The notes under the pieces were generated by a model. The model was not told the DNA's origin. It ran no database searches and worked only from the letters and a program-made list of their open reading frames with translations. Position numbers and translations under genes: made by a program. Positions 1 to 11,700 of a stretch of DNA of 64,000 nucleotides are shown one piece after another (position 1 is the first letter of the stretch; each line of letters begins with the position of its first letter). This DNA is from Aptenodytes patagonicus (taxonomy: Eukaryota > Chordata > Aves > Sphenisciformes > Spheniscidae): NCBI RefSeq assembly GCF_965638725.1, contig NC_134970.1:873001-937000 (forward strand), read 5' to 3'.

Positions 1-735
1 TAATGAAAGCCTAAAGCGGAGAGTGTCCATTGCATAAAAAGCATAGTTTGGGACACTCATCGCAACTTAGATGGAAAGAGTAATGTCTCACTGCTCACAG
101 ATCAAGAATTACCTCAGTAATAACCTGAATACGTAGATGTGTCTCAGATTTTGCTACAGACATGAAGAAATTCACTTTTCAGCTCCTCAGACCAGCTAGG
201 CTCACCAAGCAGCAGTTTTTAAATGCCCCATATTAAGTATTTACAAGTTACAACTCCAAAGAACAGCTTTACTGCTATATGGCTCCAGGTTCCTGCCTGT
301 CTCTGAGGAGCAGCCCAGGGAGTTTCCTGCACGCACGGACACTCGAAGTGCAAATCCCGCAGCTGTCACAGTGGCACCAGAGAGAAAAATGTCGGTGCCT
401 GTCAGCATCTGTTTGCTGGATTCTGCCCCGCACCTTCAGCACACTCCTCCTCACCACCCGGACCCCAGTGACGGGGTCGGACACTGAGGTCCCCCGGGCT
501 GCCAGCCTCTGGTCCCCCTGCCCACTCCTGCAGCCGGTGCACGCCACGACCCAAGACCACCTGCACTAGTCCTCCCACCCAGGAACGAGGGATGGGCCCT
601 CACCAAACATCTCAGCCCCATGTAACCCCCACCCCGGGCTCCCCAGGGAGACCTCAAGGTACCACCAGCGTCATGGGGGCCTAGGGTGATCACACAGGAG
701 CATGACGCATGTAGCAAGGATGTCGCTTCCCCTAC
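1..735 (-). other. TAFA3 intron (window edge)
   Basis: This stretch follows the TAFA3 signal-peptide donor on the minus strand. I searched it for the conserved TAFA cysteine exon and found nothing. It contains only short chance reading frames and no recognisable repeat. Confidence 0.6.
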
Positions 736-851
736 CTGAATGGCTTCTGTGATGGGTGGAGGCCAGCGTCAGTCTTCCCCACAGTGTGGTAAGGCAGAGA
801 GTGAGCACGAAAACCCATTTGCTCAGGCTTTGTATGTCTCTCTCACTCATT
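736..851 (-). CDS. TAFA3: TAFA3 (FAM19A3), signal-peptide coding exon; partial gene
   Basis: TAFA proteins are small secreted, cysteine-rich, chemokine-like factors made mainly in the nervous system. This exon has its ATG at 850-848, directly after a pyrimidine-rich tract ending TAG (854-852), and reads MSERDIQSLSKWVF... to ...LTLASTHHRSHS, then a CAG|GTAGGG donor after 736. The opening MSER, the hydrophobic core (about residues 12-26) and the LTLAS cleavage region match human TAFA3 as I remember it. Position next to PPM1J, in opposite orientation, is the conserved arrangement. The exon holding the CEVIAAHRCC-type cysteine motif and the later exons are not in 1-735 and must lie left of the window. 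The exon itself looks normal. Paralogy with another TAFA is possible but synteny makes TAFA3 much more likely. Confidence 0.85.
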
Positions 852-3800
852 CTACCAAAAACAAGAAGAGATGTGCAGAGGAAGAGGGGCTGAGGAGGGT
901 TGGGAGGTGCAGCCCCCACTCACCGACACTGCTGCACGCAGCGGTGCAGCCCCTGAACACGCACGGCCAGAGGGACCGGGGTGGCCTGGCTGCGGGGACA
1001 CGGCCCTGGGAGGCAGGGCACACACCAGGGATTCACCCACTGCCCTTCAATGGGCTCAGACTTCTTCAGCAGCACGGGCCATCGCAGCAGGACAGAAAAA
1101 CCACACCAGCAGTAGCACAGACGAGCAATAGTTACCTCTTACTGGGGTTTCACACTAACACCTTTGCATCTGCCAACCTCGGGTAGGTCAGGTCTTTGCA
1201 AGGGGCACACATCAGTGCATCTGAAAGGAGAAAGAGAAATATGGGTAGCGATACCTGCTGTACGGTACCTGGGGGGTGCGAACCGCTGAGTCCCCCGGGA
1301 GCGGCTGGGGACACCCCGGGGCTCAGCTGGCCCCACATCAGCACACACGCTCTCGTGCACAGGAGCACACACCTGCCCATCGCACGCACCAAAACCTCTC
1401 TGGGAACTCAGCCCATAACCCTGCTCACCCCCTTTAACACCAGTGTGCCTCCATCCACTTCAGAGGAGTTGCTCCTGATTTTTACTGCTGAGAGTGCAAA
1501 AATCAGGCCCATTAGAGTATGTTATTAATGCAGATCACAAATACTACATACAGACCCAGGGTGTGTGGGAAGAGCCAGAGTAAATCAGCAGTGAGTCATT
1601 CCAGGTATCGCCTTTTCCATGTGCGGTTACGCTCTGTCATCGCCCTCGCATCACTGAGGTCCCTTGCAGTGACGCCCAAGGTTTGACTCTCATGGGCTGG
1701 GCACTTTGCAAACCACTCACCAACAGACAGACGGACCGACCACACCAAGCTGCCCCAGGGCCCAGCCACCCTCCTGCTTGGCAGGGCCGGTGCTGCACGG
1801 GGCGCTGAGGAATGGGGCAGCCGATGCCTGGGCAGACACGCGCAGCCCACAGCAGCGCTGGGACCTGCACCCCAGTGTCTCAGAGCAATGCCTTGTTCTG
1901 GGTCTGCTTCTCCTCTCGGCACATCTACAAAGTTCACGAAACCACACAGACACAAAACTGCCTCCACTATCTTTGAACACACCTGGTCCCCCAGTAACCT
2001 CCCTTGGCACACCAGGGCCATCTACCGCCACCGCTGCCCACTGGCACCGCGCTGGTACCCCCTCTCCCACCACACAGGACGTGCTGGGAAGGAGCAGAGT
2101 TTTACATCATCTGAAGCCCTTCAGGAAAAATTTAAATCCCCAAAGACTTGGTGTTTTACTGTCGACTGCTTTAAATATGTTCCCTGTACAATTTATCAGC
2201 CGCAGCCCTGCAGGTGGAAACGGCTCTGGGGCTCTGCAGGCAGCAGCACGAGCAACAACAGCTTTGACAGCAACGTCTCCACTCGGCATCTGCCAGGTGA
2301 AGTGACAACCTCCTGGCCTCGTTTATCGCCTGCTGAGATCTAACCGGGTCCAGGGCAAATAACTGTGTCCCCCGTAAAACTTCAGTGCCGTATCATAATT
2401 TATTAATGAGAGGCCACGAAGACAAGTGGCAATGACGCCGAGGCTCGGGAGCGCTGCCAGGACCAGGCAGCGGGTGCCTGGGCTGCCCCTGCCGCATGCA
2501 AGGCTCGTGCCCACGGTCCCCTCCCCGGTGAGCTTCACTGCACCGGCCCCCGCTGCCCCCACCCACCGGGGCCGACGCAGGCAGCGAGGGCAGCGCGGGA
2601 TGCCGGCCAGGCACCAGACAAACCCGGGCTGCTGGGAGAAGAAATCTTTAGTTTTCAACCATCTTCTAAATTTCTATCTGCTCTGGACCAGGCTGAGACA
2701 GTGAAACATACTCACATAATGAAGTGCCAGAACAGAAAATGCTGACATTTTTAGTCAAAACAAGGTGATTTGAGGTGGTAAAAGGGCATTTCTTGTTTTG
2801 AAGCATTTCAAAATAAATTGTTCTGTTTTAAACTGACAGTTCAAAGTGAAAAATGTTTCATTCCAAAATGCTGATTTAAAATGATATTTTCCATTTTGAT
2901 TCTCCCAGCTGGGGGGGAGTCACCAAAAACGTTGACATTTGCCTAGGGGGGGGGAAAAAAAAAACCAAACCCAAAAAACGTTATCTTGACAAAAATACAT
3001 ATTTTACGCTAGAAAAGAATTTAAAGGTAAGAAAATACTCCTAATTAATGCTGCAGGATAGTCAGCTTGGCCAGGAGCAGACTGAAGCGTGGTCGGGGAG
3101 GGCGCGGACATGCAGGCATCCCACTCTCCTTCCCGGCTCCATCCCTGCCTGCCGGGTGACAAGGGACTGATCCCGCTCCAGCACAATCCTCACTCAAGCT
3201 ACACCTGGTGCTGCGGGGCCCAGAGGGGCTGTGCAGACCTGCACCGCTGCCCTGGGCTGAGGCAGCCCCGAGCCCCCCCCCCCGAGCCACTGCATCACCA
3301 GAATGAACCCGAGATGGCTTAACGTGCAAGAAAACCATCACTCCTTGAAACGGGCATGAGCTGATGTGACAAGACTGCGCCGACTCCCTCGTGTAAAGCT
3401 GTATTTAGGCAATCTCCAGCGCTCCGGTGGGGCTGTCAGCAGAATCTGCTCTGCAAGAGGCTTCCTCAGAGGGGGGATTTTCACACAACAGCCTGCACTG
3501 TCGGAGTCCCTTCAGAGATGTCACAGCCCATCATGTAAATATTGATTCCAGCTTAAAACGCGTACTATTTCCTCAATGAAAAAGTAAACAGCTCTCTCAG
3601 AGCTGCTCAGCCCTTCATGTAAATCCAGGGGCAGCGCGTGCATCAGCACTCAGCACTGCGGCCAGCTGGGAGTGGGGCACGATGCTTTCCCACACCGCAC
3701 GTGCATACGCACACACCCACCCCCCGGCCACACTGGACCAGGGGAGCCAGGGAGGAGCTTGTGCCCCAGCTGGGCTGGGACATGTGCCACAGCACCCATC

Positions 3801-6800
3801 TGTCCTGCCCCACGAAGGGGCACATCTGGCAGCCCAGATGTGAGGACAGCAGACACGAGGCTGTCACCAGCCTCTGCATTTCTTGTGGCAGTGAGCCCCC
3901 GATGCCAACACACATCCCAAGAGCTTCCAGCAGAACGGCCAGGCCCCCGTGGGAGGTCAGCCCACACTAAGAGTCCCTGGTCTCCCGGCTGCTGCTCCGC
4001 TCCCCCTCCACACAGGGCATGCAGGGAGCACAGCCGAGCTCCCAGGCACAAGCACTGAGCCCCACAGCATGCGCCGGAGTCCCTCCGGAGGAGCCCAGCC
4101 CCAGCTCCTGCCTGTGGGACCCTACGGGCCATGTGAGGTCTCCAGGAGACATCCCTGAATCTCTCGGCTGGACCAAAACGCAAGCACACCGCTGGCCGCC
4201 TCCATCCCACACAGGACAGGGACACGCTCCCAGTGCAAACTATATTTAGCTCAGAAAGGCTGAGCTGTTTGCTACAGCCAAGGAAGCATAAATAAATCAC
4301 AGAGTTATCAATAATGCAGCCCGCACTGTCCACGCCGCACTCAAAAGGGAAGCCACTGCACCGAGCAGCAGGAGCTGAGCTGGCAGCTGGGGAGAGCACA
4401 CAGGGTTCGAAGGAGCACGAAGCCGAGAGGCGCCATCCCTGGCAGCAGCCATTGGAGCAATGCTCCCCCCGGAGCCACACTGGCACAGGCGCTCAGGGCT
4501 CCCACTCATGCACAAACTCCCATTAGAAAACACAGCTTTGCAGAAATTGCTATTTTGACAGTTATCAACCTCCATCGTCATGAGACTCCAACTACAAATG
4601 TTTGGTCTGACTTGAAATTTTTCAGCCTGGAATGTCATTTTGAAATGAAGAGTGGTGTTCTGGCACATCAAAGCACTTAATTTTGATTGAAAATATCAGT
4701 ATTCTCTCTTCTGTTATGTTCTGTTTGGAATTCTGTGGAATTTTTCATTAACAATTTTGTTAGCTGCTTTTCACCTTTCATCTCTAAGCTGGGACGTGAA
4801 GTAACTGCAAAGTACCCAAATCTTTCTGAAGATAAATCTTGGTCATAACCAGCGTGGCAGAGATGACTGTTCCTCTCCACGGGTCCATGTCCTTCCCCAT
4901 GGGCATGAGCCATCACCCACACGGCAGCCTCCCCAAGGCTTCCCTGGCACACAGACACATGGGCACACCCGGAACAGCTCTGCGCTGCCCTCCCAGACCC
5001 CAGCCACTCTGCCAGTCACAGGAGCTAGAGACTTTTTCCTCCTTCTTCGTTAAAGCCATGTGTAGAACTGCAACCCTCCAGCCAGGACAGCTCTGTCTGC
5101 AGCTCAGCTGGAATGCAGCCCGGTGCCCCACGGTGCTAATGAGGGACTCTCTGTCATGCCAAATTACATTCCAAGTCCTGCCGGTCTGAAGCATTGTTTG
5201 TAAAGGTCCATGTGAGCTGGATAATTATAGTTAGCAGAATTCCACCCAAAAAAGAAACAGAGAGAGGTGGGGAAGGCTGGCGCATTGGCTGGTTTTCTGT
5301 GCCGAGTGACACAAGCCCTCCCCGCTGCAGCTTCAACACTGTCAACCTTCGTGCACATCTGGCCCTACAGTTCTGCCAGTTTTCCAAAAGCTATTTTCAT
5401 ACTCCTGCTGTTTTCAGCACTTCTTGGAACTTGGGCACCTTCGCTTGGTGCAAGAAGAGGTGCAGGCTTTCGCGCAACAGAGCACAATCCAGGGGTCCGC
5501 AGTGCCAGGCAGCCCCGTGTCCCGTCCGCGGAGCAGGGAGGAAACCTGGCCAGAGCCCAGCAGGCACAGAAACCTTCCATGATGTTGGAGATGTTACGCT
5601 GCCCATTGGAGGGGGTGATTTTGTTTTAATACTTCCCTGAAGCAAAAAGTCAGACCATCTCAGCAAACGCCCCACTGTGCAGGACTGGGGAACAGGCTGC
5701 ACACCAAGCCCCGTGACCACCCTGCACATCCGTGCCGTGCCACACGGCTACCTGGCAAACCTCATGACAGCAGTGGCTGAGCCGAAACCCCCTCATACAA
5801 GAGGGAGGGCTGGACCCCCAGACCACCCTGCCTGCTCCGTGCCCGCAGGCGCTGCCCCTTCCCTCACCCCAAAGTACAGCTCCGTGGGCTGCACAACAGG
5901 CAATGGCAGCAGCACGGAGAGGCTGCTGAGTCTCCCGAGAAGCTGATACCTCCTTGAAAGATCCTGACAAGCAAGGAGACACTGCCACAGTCCCCCAGGA
6001 AGGCACAGCACAGGCTCCTACGGCTCTGCCTCCAGCAGCCAAAGAGAGGGCAAAAGCAGCAGGGCAGGCTTGGCAGAGGGCATCTCCCTCCTCCCCCAAG
6101 GCTGGAAAACCAGCTGAGCGCTGGATCCTCCAGCCTGGGCAGGTGACGAAATGCCCAGACATGCGCAGACTGTGAGGTTTGGACCCAGGACCTCCGAGAG
6201 ACTCTGCTGCTGCCCATCCTGGGAACAAGCTGCGAGTGCTGAACACAGCTGGGGGTCCCTGGGGAGGCTGGTCAGCAAGATGCTGCCATCCACTGAGCAC
6301 TGATCAAATGCAGCAGCAACCTCCATACCCACAGCTTTGGGTTCATCAGTGCAGGCCAGCAGACTGGCTACCTCCTAGCTCCCTCCGCAGCACTGAGGAT
6401 GCTCAATTACAGGCAAAGCTGGGAAGCCAGAGCTACCGTGGCCGCAGAGCTGGGGGCAGCGCCTAGGAGGCTGGCATGCCCACTTGGAGCTGCACTGACA
6501 GGAGCTTCACACAGTAACTCCTGCACCCTCCCATGCTCTGTACTGCCCCAAACGCTGCACTGCTCCTCCCCAAAGCAAAACCCCACCTCAGAGGAGCCCT
6601 GGCCCAAGCCCCAGAGCTCCAGGTTGAGCTGAGCCCTTTTGCACACTTCATTTTAGATCTTACTCTGGGTACACTTACAGTGGTCCAGCCCCACAGATGT
6701 GCTGGCAAGGGCAGCATGAGGCACGTGCCCTCCAACCTGGCAAAGAAGCGGTAGGGGAACACACAGAAATGCAGAGGACTCTTTCCCCCAAGCGTGCTCT

Positions 6801-8431
6801 CTCCTCCTGTCCTCTACGCTGATTTATTTCCAGCTCCTTGCTCATTCCTCCAGCGTCTGCAGCATTTCCTTCCCAGACAAGGTGAGCAGGAGGGTTTTTA
6901 ACTCTAATTCTACCCAAGCATGGGCCCGTTCCTGCTCCCTGACATGGTGAATCCTACTGCCCCACTGCCATTTTGAAGGTCAGCTCTGCTCACAGCTCAA
7001 ACCTCAGCCTCATCCAGTGCCAGGAACCTCTCTCTGGCAGAGCGTGGCCACTCATCAGGGGTGTTGAAACCCAAGGTCAACAGCAGCTCAGTCAGTCTTG
7101 TCAGTGGAAGAAAGCAGAGGACTTAGCTCAAATTGTTTTCCCAGGAGATAGAACATCTCACCTGTGCAGGCTCTTTGCTGGGGTGTGGGTGCCCCAGCAC
7201 AGATGAGCTCTCCCAGGGCCAGGGCACCTGCACACTGAATAGTCCCCCAAGCCTCACACTGCATCAAAAGGGATGGCTAACTGGCAGGAGGAGGGGACTC
7301 CAGCCCCCTGCCCAACACCGTGGCATGGATCCACTCCTACCTGTCTCCAGAATGGGACTGGTACTGGATGCTCTCCTCCAGACCACTGAGCCTCCCCTCG
7401 CAGGTGAGGGGGACGCTTGGCCCATACAAGCTGCTCCCCATCCTGCGCCCCTTGAGCCACCCCATGAGGCAGCAGGACGCCAATGCCCCTGCCCCACTCC
7501 AGCCCAGCATCGACGAGAAGCAAGTCCACACCAGCCAAAGGAGTTACAGCAGAGAGGAACAAAGTAGAGGAAGACTGAAGCCCACGTCCCATCCCGTCCT
7601 GCCTGAAGCTTTGGCTGCAGGGGACAGCTTGCACCAAAAGAAGGCAACGGTTGGTCTTGATTTCTCCTTCCAGGGTGAAGAAGTGTGTTTGGCTGCTGTA
7701 ACCTCGGAGCTCTCCAGCAGCGCTTTGCCTCCCAAAACTGCAAGCGGCTTCTCAGGGCTGGCAGAATCGTTTCACCAGGGGTAAACTGCACCCCTGGCCA
7801 TAGCTCACCCCCGCAGCAGGACCCTGCCAGATCCAGTGGCCGGACCCAGGCCCCCCTCGGGCGGGCACTGCCCCCCCCCCCCCCGTCGCTGGGCAGACGG
7901 GGGACGGAGGTGACCTCTTCTTTTGGAGTCCCCTGTAACCGAGCACACGGCAGGAGCCGGCAAGGAGAAACTTACTGCGAAGACCCGCCCGACCCCCCCC
8001 AGCCCGCACCGGGCCGCCGAGGGGCCAGCGCAGCGCGGGGGCTCGGGGAGCCTCGCACCGCCCCGGGGGGCGATACGGGACGGAGACACGCTGCGCCCGA
8101 GCGGCGACCTGCGGCGGCCGGGCCGGGCCGGGCGCGCACTCCGCCGCGGAGCCCTGGACCGGCGCCCCGGGGCCGCCGCTGCCCGCGGGCACGCCGAGCC
8201 CGGCAACTCCCCCCGCCCCGGCTCCCCGGACGGTAACGGCCCTGCCCCCGGCAGGGCTCAGCCCGCAGCGGGTCGGGCGCGGCGTCCCCTCGCACCGCCC
8301 CGGGGACCGGGACCGGGCAGGGACGCGGGGCCCCGACGGCGCTGCCGCTGCGCCGCGCTCGGCACCGGGGCCGACCCGGGGGTCCCGTCCCACCCCGCCC
8401 GCCCCAAACTTTCCGTCCGGGCCGCACGTAC
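852..8431 (-). other. Probable first intron of TAFA3, no coding exon seen
   Basis: About 7.6 kb between the coding exon and the donor in the CpG island. Reading frames on both strands are short or composition-driven and none resembles a known protein. AT-rich patches at about 2720-2930 and 4540-4740 both contain degenerate tracts like CATTTTGAAATGA and may be very old interspersed repeat, which I could not assign to a family. A G/A homopolymer patch lies at about 2945-2980. That the region is an intron is inferred from the donor at 8432|8431. Confidence 0.4.
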
Positions 8432-8760
8432 CTGCCGGTGCCGTCCGTGCGGGCCGGGGCCGCCGCTGCCCATGGCCGCCGTCCGACCGCTCCGCCGGGT
8501 CAGCGCCGCGTCCGCGGGCCGCTGCGGCCGGGGGCCGCTGGCATCGCCGGGCGGCGGCGGCGCCGGCAGCACTCGGCTCGGCTCGGGGCTGGGCGGGGGC
8601 GGCGGGCGCGGAGCCGAGCGGCCCCGGTGCCCGCGAAGGGGCGCAGCGCCGCCTGCCGCCCGCTGCCGCCCCGGGACCGGCCCTGGCACCGCCGATCCCC
8701 GGGCTCGCACCCGGCTCCGCACCGACCCACCCCGCCGCCGGTCCCTCCTGGAAGAACGCT
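7850..8760. promoter_or_regulatory. CpG island, probable TAFA3 promoter
   Basis: This block is extremely GC-rich and full of CpG, with clear flanks of ordinary composition. It contains a 14-C run at 7871-7884 and many GC-box-like strings. On the minus strand it carries a strong CAG|GTACGT donor (see the separate exon entry), pointing toward the TAFA3 coding exon. Long open frames on both strands here arise from lack of AT-rich stop codons and are not genes. Confidence 0.65.
8432..8760 (-). other. TAFA3: Putative non-coding first exon of TAFA3
   Basis: Reading leftward, the island contains ...CACCGGCAG|GTACGTGCGG, a near-perfect 5' splice site ending an exon at 8432. The next credible minus-strand acceptor leading to a TAFA3 ATG is at 852. 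A short ATG-led frame (ATG at 8473-8471, MGSGGPGPHGRHRQ...) sits just before the donor and could act as an upstream frame. The 5' end shown is the island edge, not a mapped start site. The exon is inferred, with no transcript evidence. Confidence 0.4.
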
Positions 8761-8789
8761 GCCCCGCCCCAGTTAGCCCCGGTGCTCAT

Positions 8790-11700
8790 TAACGTAGCCA
8801 GTAGGGAGGACTGGTCAGAGCTAATTTACCTGAAAACCAATTCCCCCCCCAAAAAAAACGTGTGATGGCCCCGGTGAGCAACGAGTGGTACTGTATGGCG
8901 CGGGGACGGACGGACGGACGGACTGCCGGCCCCGCTCCTGCGGCACTCTCCTTCCCAAAGCGGGAGCCTGGCTTCAGTGTCAACCCACCAAAACTCGTAG
9001 CTTTCCTGGAGCCAATAACTGCCGAAATATTGGTACCGACCTGGACCCAGCCCTGTGGGAGACTCCCAAACCTGACACAGGGGACCCAGGCACCAGCCTG
9101 GGATGTTTTTTTCCCCAGAGCAGCTGCTAGACTGGCCCAACAAACCCCTCCTGGCGCACCCCAGGACACGGCTCTGCACATGCTGCTGTGACGACTGGCA
9201 GCAACAGGCTGTAAAATGCCAATAAACAGCAAAAGCAAGGGTTGAATTTTCGTAACAATTGCTGCCATCGGCGTGTAGCACAGAGAAGGGCCAGGGGTTA
9301 GTCCCACAGCCTCGGGACAGCTGAGATGAGAGGCTGGAATTACACATAAGTCATTTGCTTTGCTTTACCCAAACCCGTTTGCGTATCTATGAAAGCCTTT
9401 GTTTTTTGAAGACAGTTCACAGTTTACTCCTGGAGCTTTCAAGCCACTGCTCAGCTGGAAACACTAAATGATTTCCAAGACCAGTCGGAGTTACAGATCA
9501 ATGGCAGCTGTTCAGACAAACCACATGTGGGCAGTTTGTAAATCTCCTGGCCCTTTCCTTTCCATGAGATGACTGAAGCCTTCGTGCATCCCCTCTCCCC
9601 ACCCAGGCACCGGCCCTTGGAAAGGGTTCTGCTTGAAAGCCCCAACAACGTGCCACATTCGGGCCATCCTTGCCAGGCACCCACTGGCCCCCAGGTTTGT
9701 ACAAACCCCGTAGCCCCTGAGCGCGGCTGGAGCAGCAGCTTGCTCCCTGCACACCCAGGGACATCACAGGCCACCGCCAAGCTGGGCCCCTCGCTGCCAC
9801 CCAGCACCCTCGCCCGTGGCTTTGGTGCATGCCAGGTCTCAGCCTGTCCTGCTTCGCAGAGCCCTGGCTCCCGCTCCTCTGGCTCTCCGCACCTCTGACA
9901 AGCCTCATCATTTGACCTATTTTCCTTCCTGTGATCCAAGCGGGTTTCTGCAGCCACTTTGAACAAACCACAGCCTCTCAGTGCCTCCGCAGCACCTCAC
10001 ATCAGCCGTTTCCATTTTTTTCCAGGGAAAGGATGCAGGGCAGAGACAGGTTCCCCCACCGGGGAAGGTTTCTCTCCCCTTTGTGCATACACAGCAGAAG
10101 CCTAGACTTGTCCCTCTTTAATCTTGGTTTGATTTATAACATCTCTAGTTCAGAGCACTGAATTAGTGCTGGTGAAAGTGGAGAGCAGGGCACAGCCAGC
10201 ATCGGCCGGGAGGCAGAGGCAGTGCCCAGCCCCGGGCAGCCTCCCCCAGTGACCCACCAGCTCCTGGGGGACCCGGGACAATGGCCTCTCCCCTGGGGGA
10301 AGAGTCACCCCAAAATGCATGTAGGAAGCCAGGGGAAAGTACTCCTGGTTTAAGAGGCCCATGATAAGAATAGGTTTCTTTGCTATTTTATCTGAGGGAA
10401 ATGAGTTCTTTTCCCCTCCTTTTTAGAGTCAAAATTGCCTTATGTTAAACTCCAGTTAAATAGACTTGGTTGCTCAAAAGAAAGGGGAAAAGCTCTACAA
10501 GATTAACCCAAACCCCAGTAATAAGATATTAAGGAAATACAAGCATCTCATTCTTCAGATCAGGGGGTTTTAATAATAATGGCACAAATCAATATAAAAC
10601 TAAATTAAATCTGCTGTTTTATTCATCAGGTAATTTGATAGAGAGTCTGCCAATTCAGGTCTCTATTGCTGTGATAAGTAAATACAAACATATTAATTTT
10701 CAGATCACAAAGTTTTAATGGAAATGATCAAGAGAAATGCAATCAAAACTACCTTTCACACCAGCCAAATTCCAATTAAATTAGGCCAGATGATTCAATA
10801 AGGAAGCCTACAAAAATCAAGCTCTTTATTGACATAATGGTACAGAAACACAAACTTGCTGCTTTCCAGATCACAGCATTTCAATGCAGGGGAAGAATTA
10901 AGACTTCAGTAAAACTGATTTCATTTAAACTCCGCTGGAAGTGAACACAGTAATTCCTCCTCCCCCCTGACGTCTTGTTCGACTGTCCAGCAGCAGCCTT
11001 CAACATCACGCTCTTCCCTGGCTGTGACTCTTCAAGGAGCCTGTTATTTTACTGTGGGGAAAAAAGTTCTTAGTATCCGTAACAAGACAAGCTTGGCAAG
11101 GAAAGGAACTGCACTGGAAAAAATCTTAGTGATGAACACTCCTGCTACCATGTAAGAAATCATTTCCCCTTAGACTGGATGGCTGTCGAAACACCTGGAA
11201 CCCTTCTGCACTCTCTAGATGACCAACACGCTTTTTTCCCAGGAAGAAAACTCAGGGTTTACTACAAGGGCTTGGGTTAGATGGTTACGCTGAGGCAGAT
11301 GGGCACGCCAGAAGACTTTGAATCCTCAGTGCGATCAACTTATCTGCAGCTGCTAATAGGCAGACCATACAAATTATTTTATTAAAGCTGGAAAAAGCGT
11401 AACTCCTGACATTTTATTCCTGGGGAAGATTTGTCACATGCTATTTTCAGTGGGTCACTGAATTACGATTCAAGCTTATTTATCCACTTCCTCTGACGAG
11501 GCCCTGGTGCCTCGAGGCTGTCTCAGCACCCAGCTCTGAGGATTTTGTTCTCTTTTCAGAAGACTCTGCTGACAACAGGGGATTTCAGTGCTGATTCCCA
11601 GCCTGACAATACGGCGGTGCAGGAGGGAAGCTCTCTGGGGAGCCTGGGCACCCGCTGCACAGGCAGGGACAAGCCCCGCTCAGGGTCCCTGCATCCTCTA

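Noticed and set aside
275-717. Minus-strand frames left of the TAFA3 exon as the next TAFA3 exon
   Set aside because: None contains the conserved TAFA cysteine pattern or a suitable acceptor.
918-985. Extra TAFA3 upstream exon ending at a GTGAGT donor (923-918)
   Set aside because: The donor is only about 70 nt from the acceptor at 852, which is too short for a typical vertebrate intron, and no support for an exon was found.
2720-4740. AT-rich tracts with repeated TTTTGAAA-like words as a named transposon
   Set aside because: They look repeat-like but are too degraded for me to assign ends, family or target-site duplications.
7752-8792. Long overlapping open frames on both strands (345 and 289 codons)
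   Set aside because: They coincide exactly with a CpG island, overlap each other on opposite strands and encode Arg/Ala/Gly/Pro-rich sequence with no known domain. High GC removes stop codons by chance.
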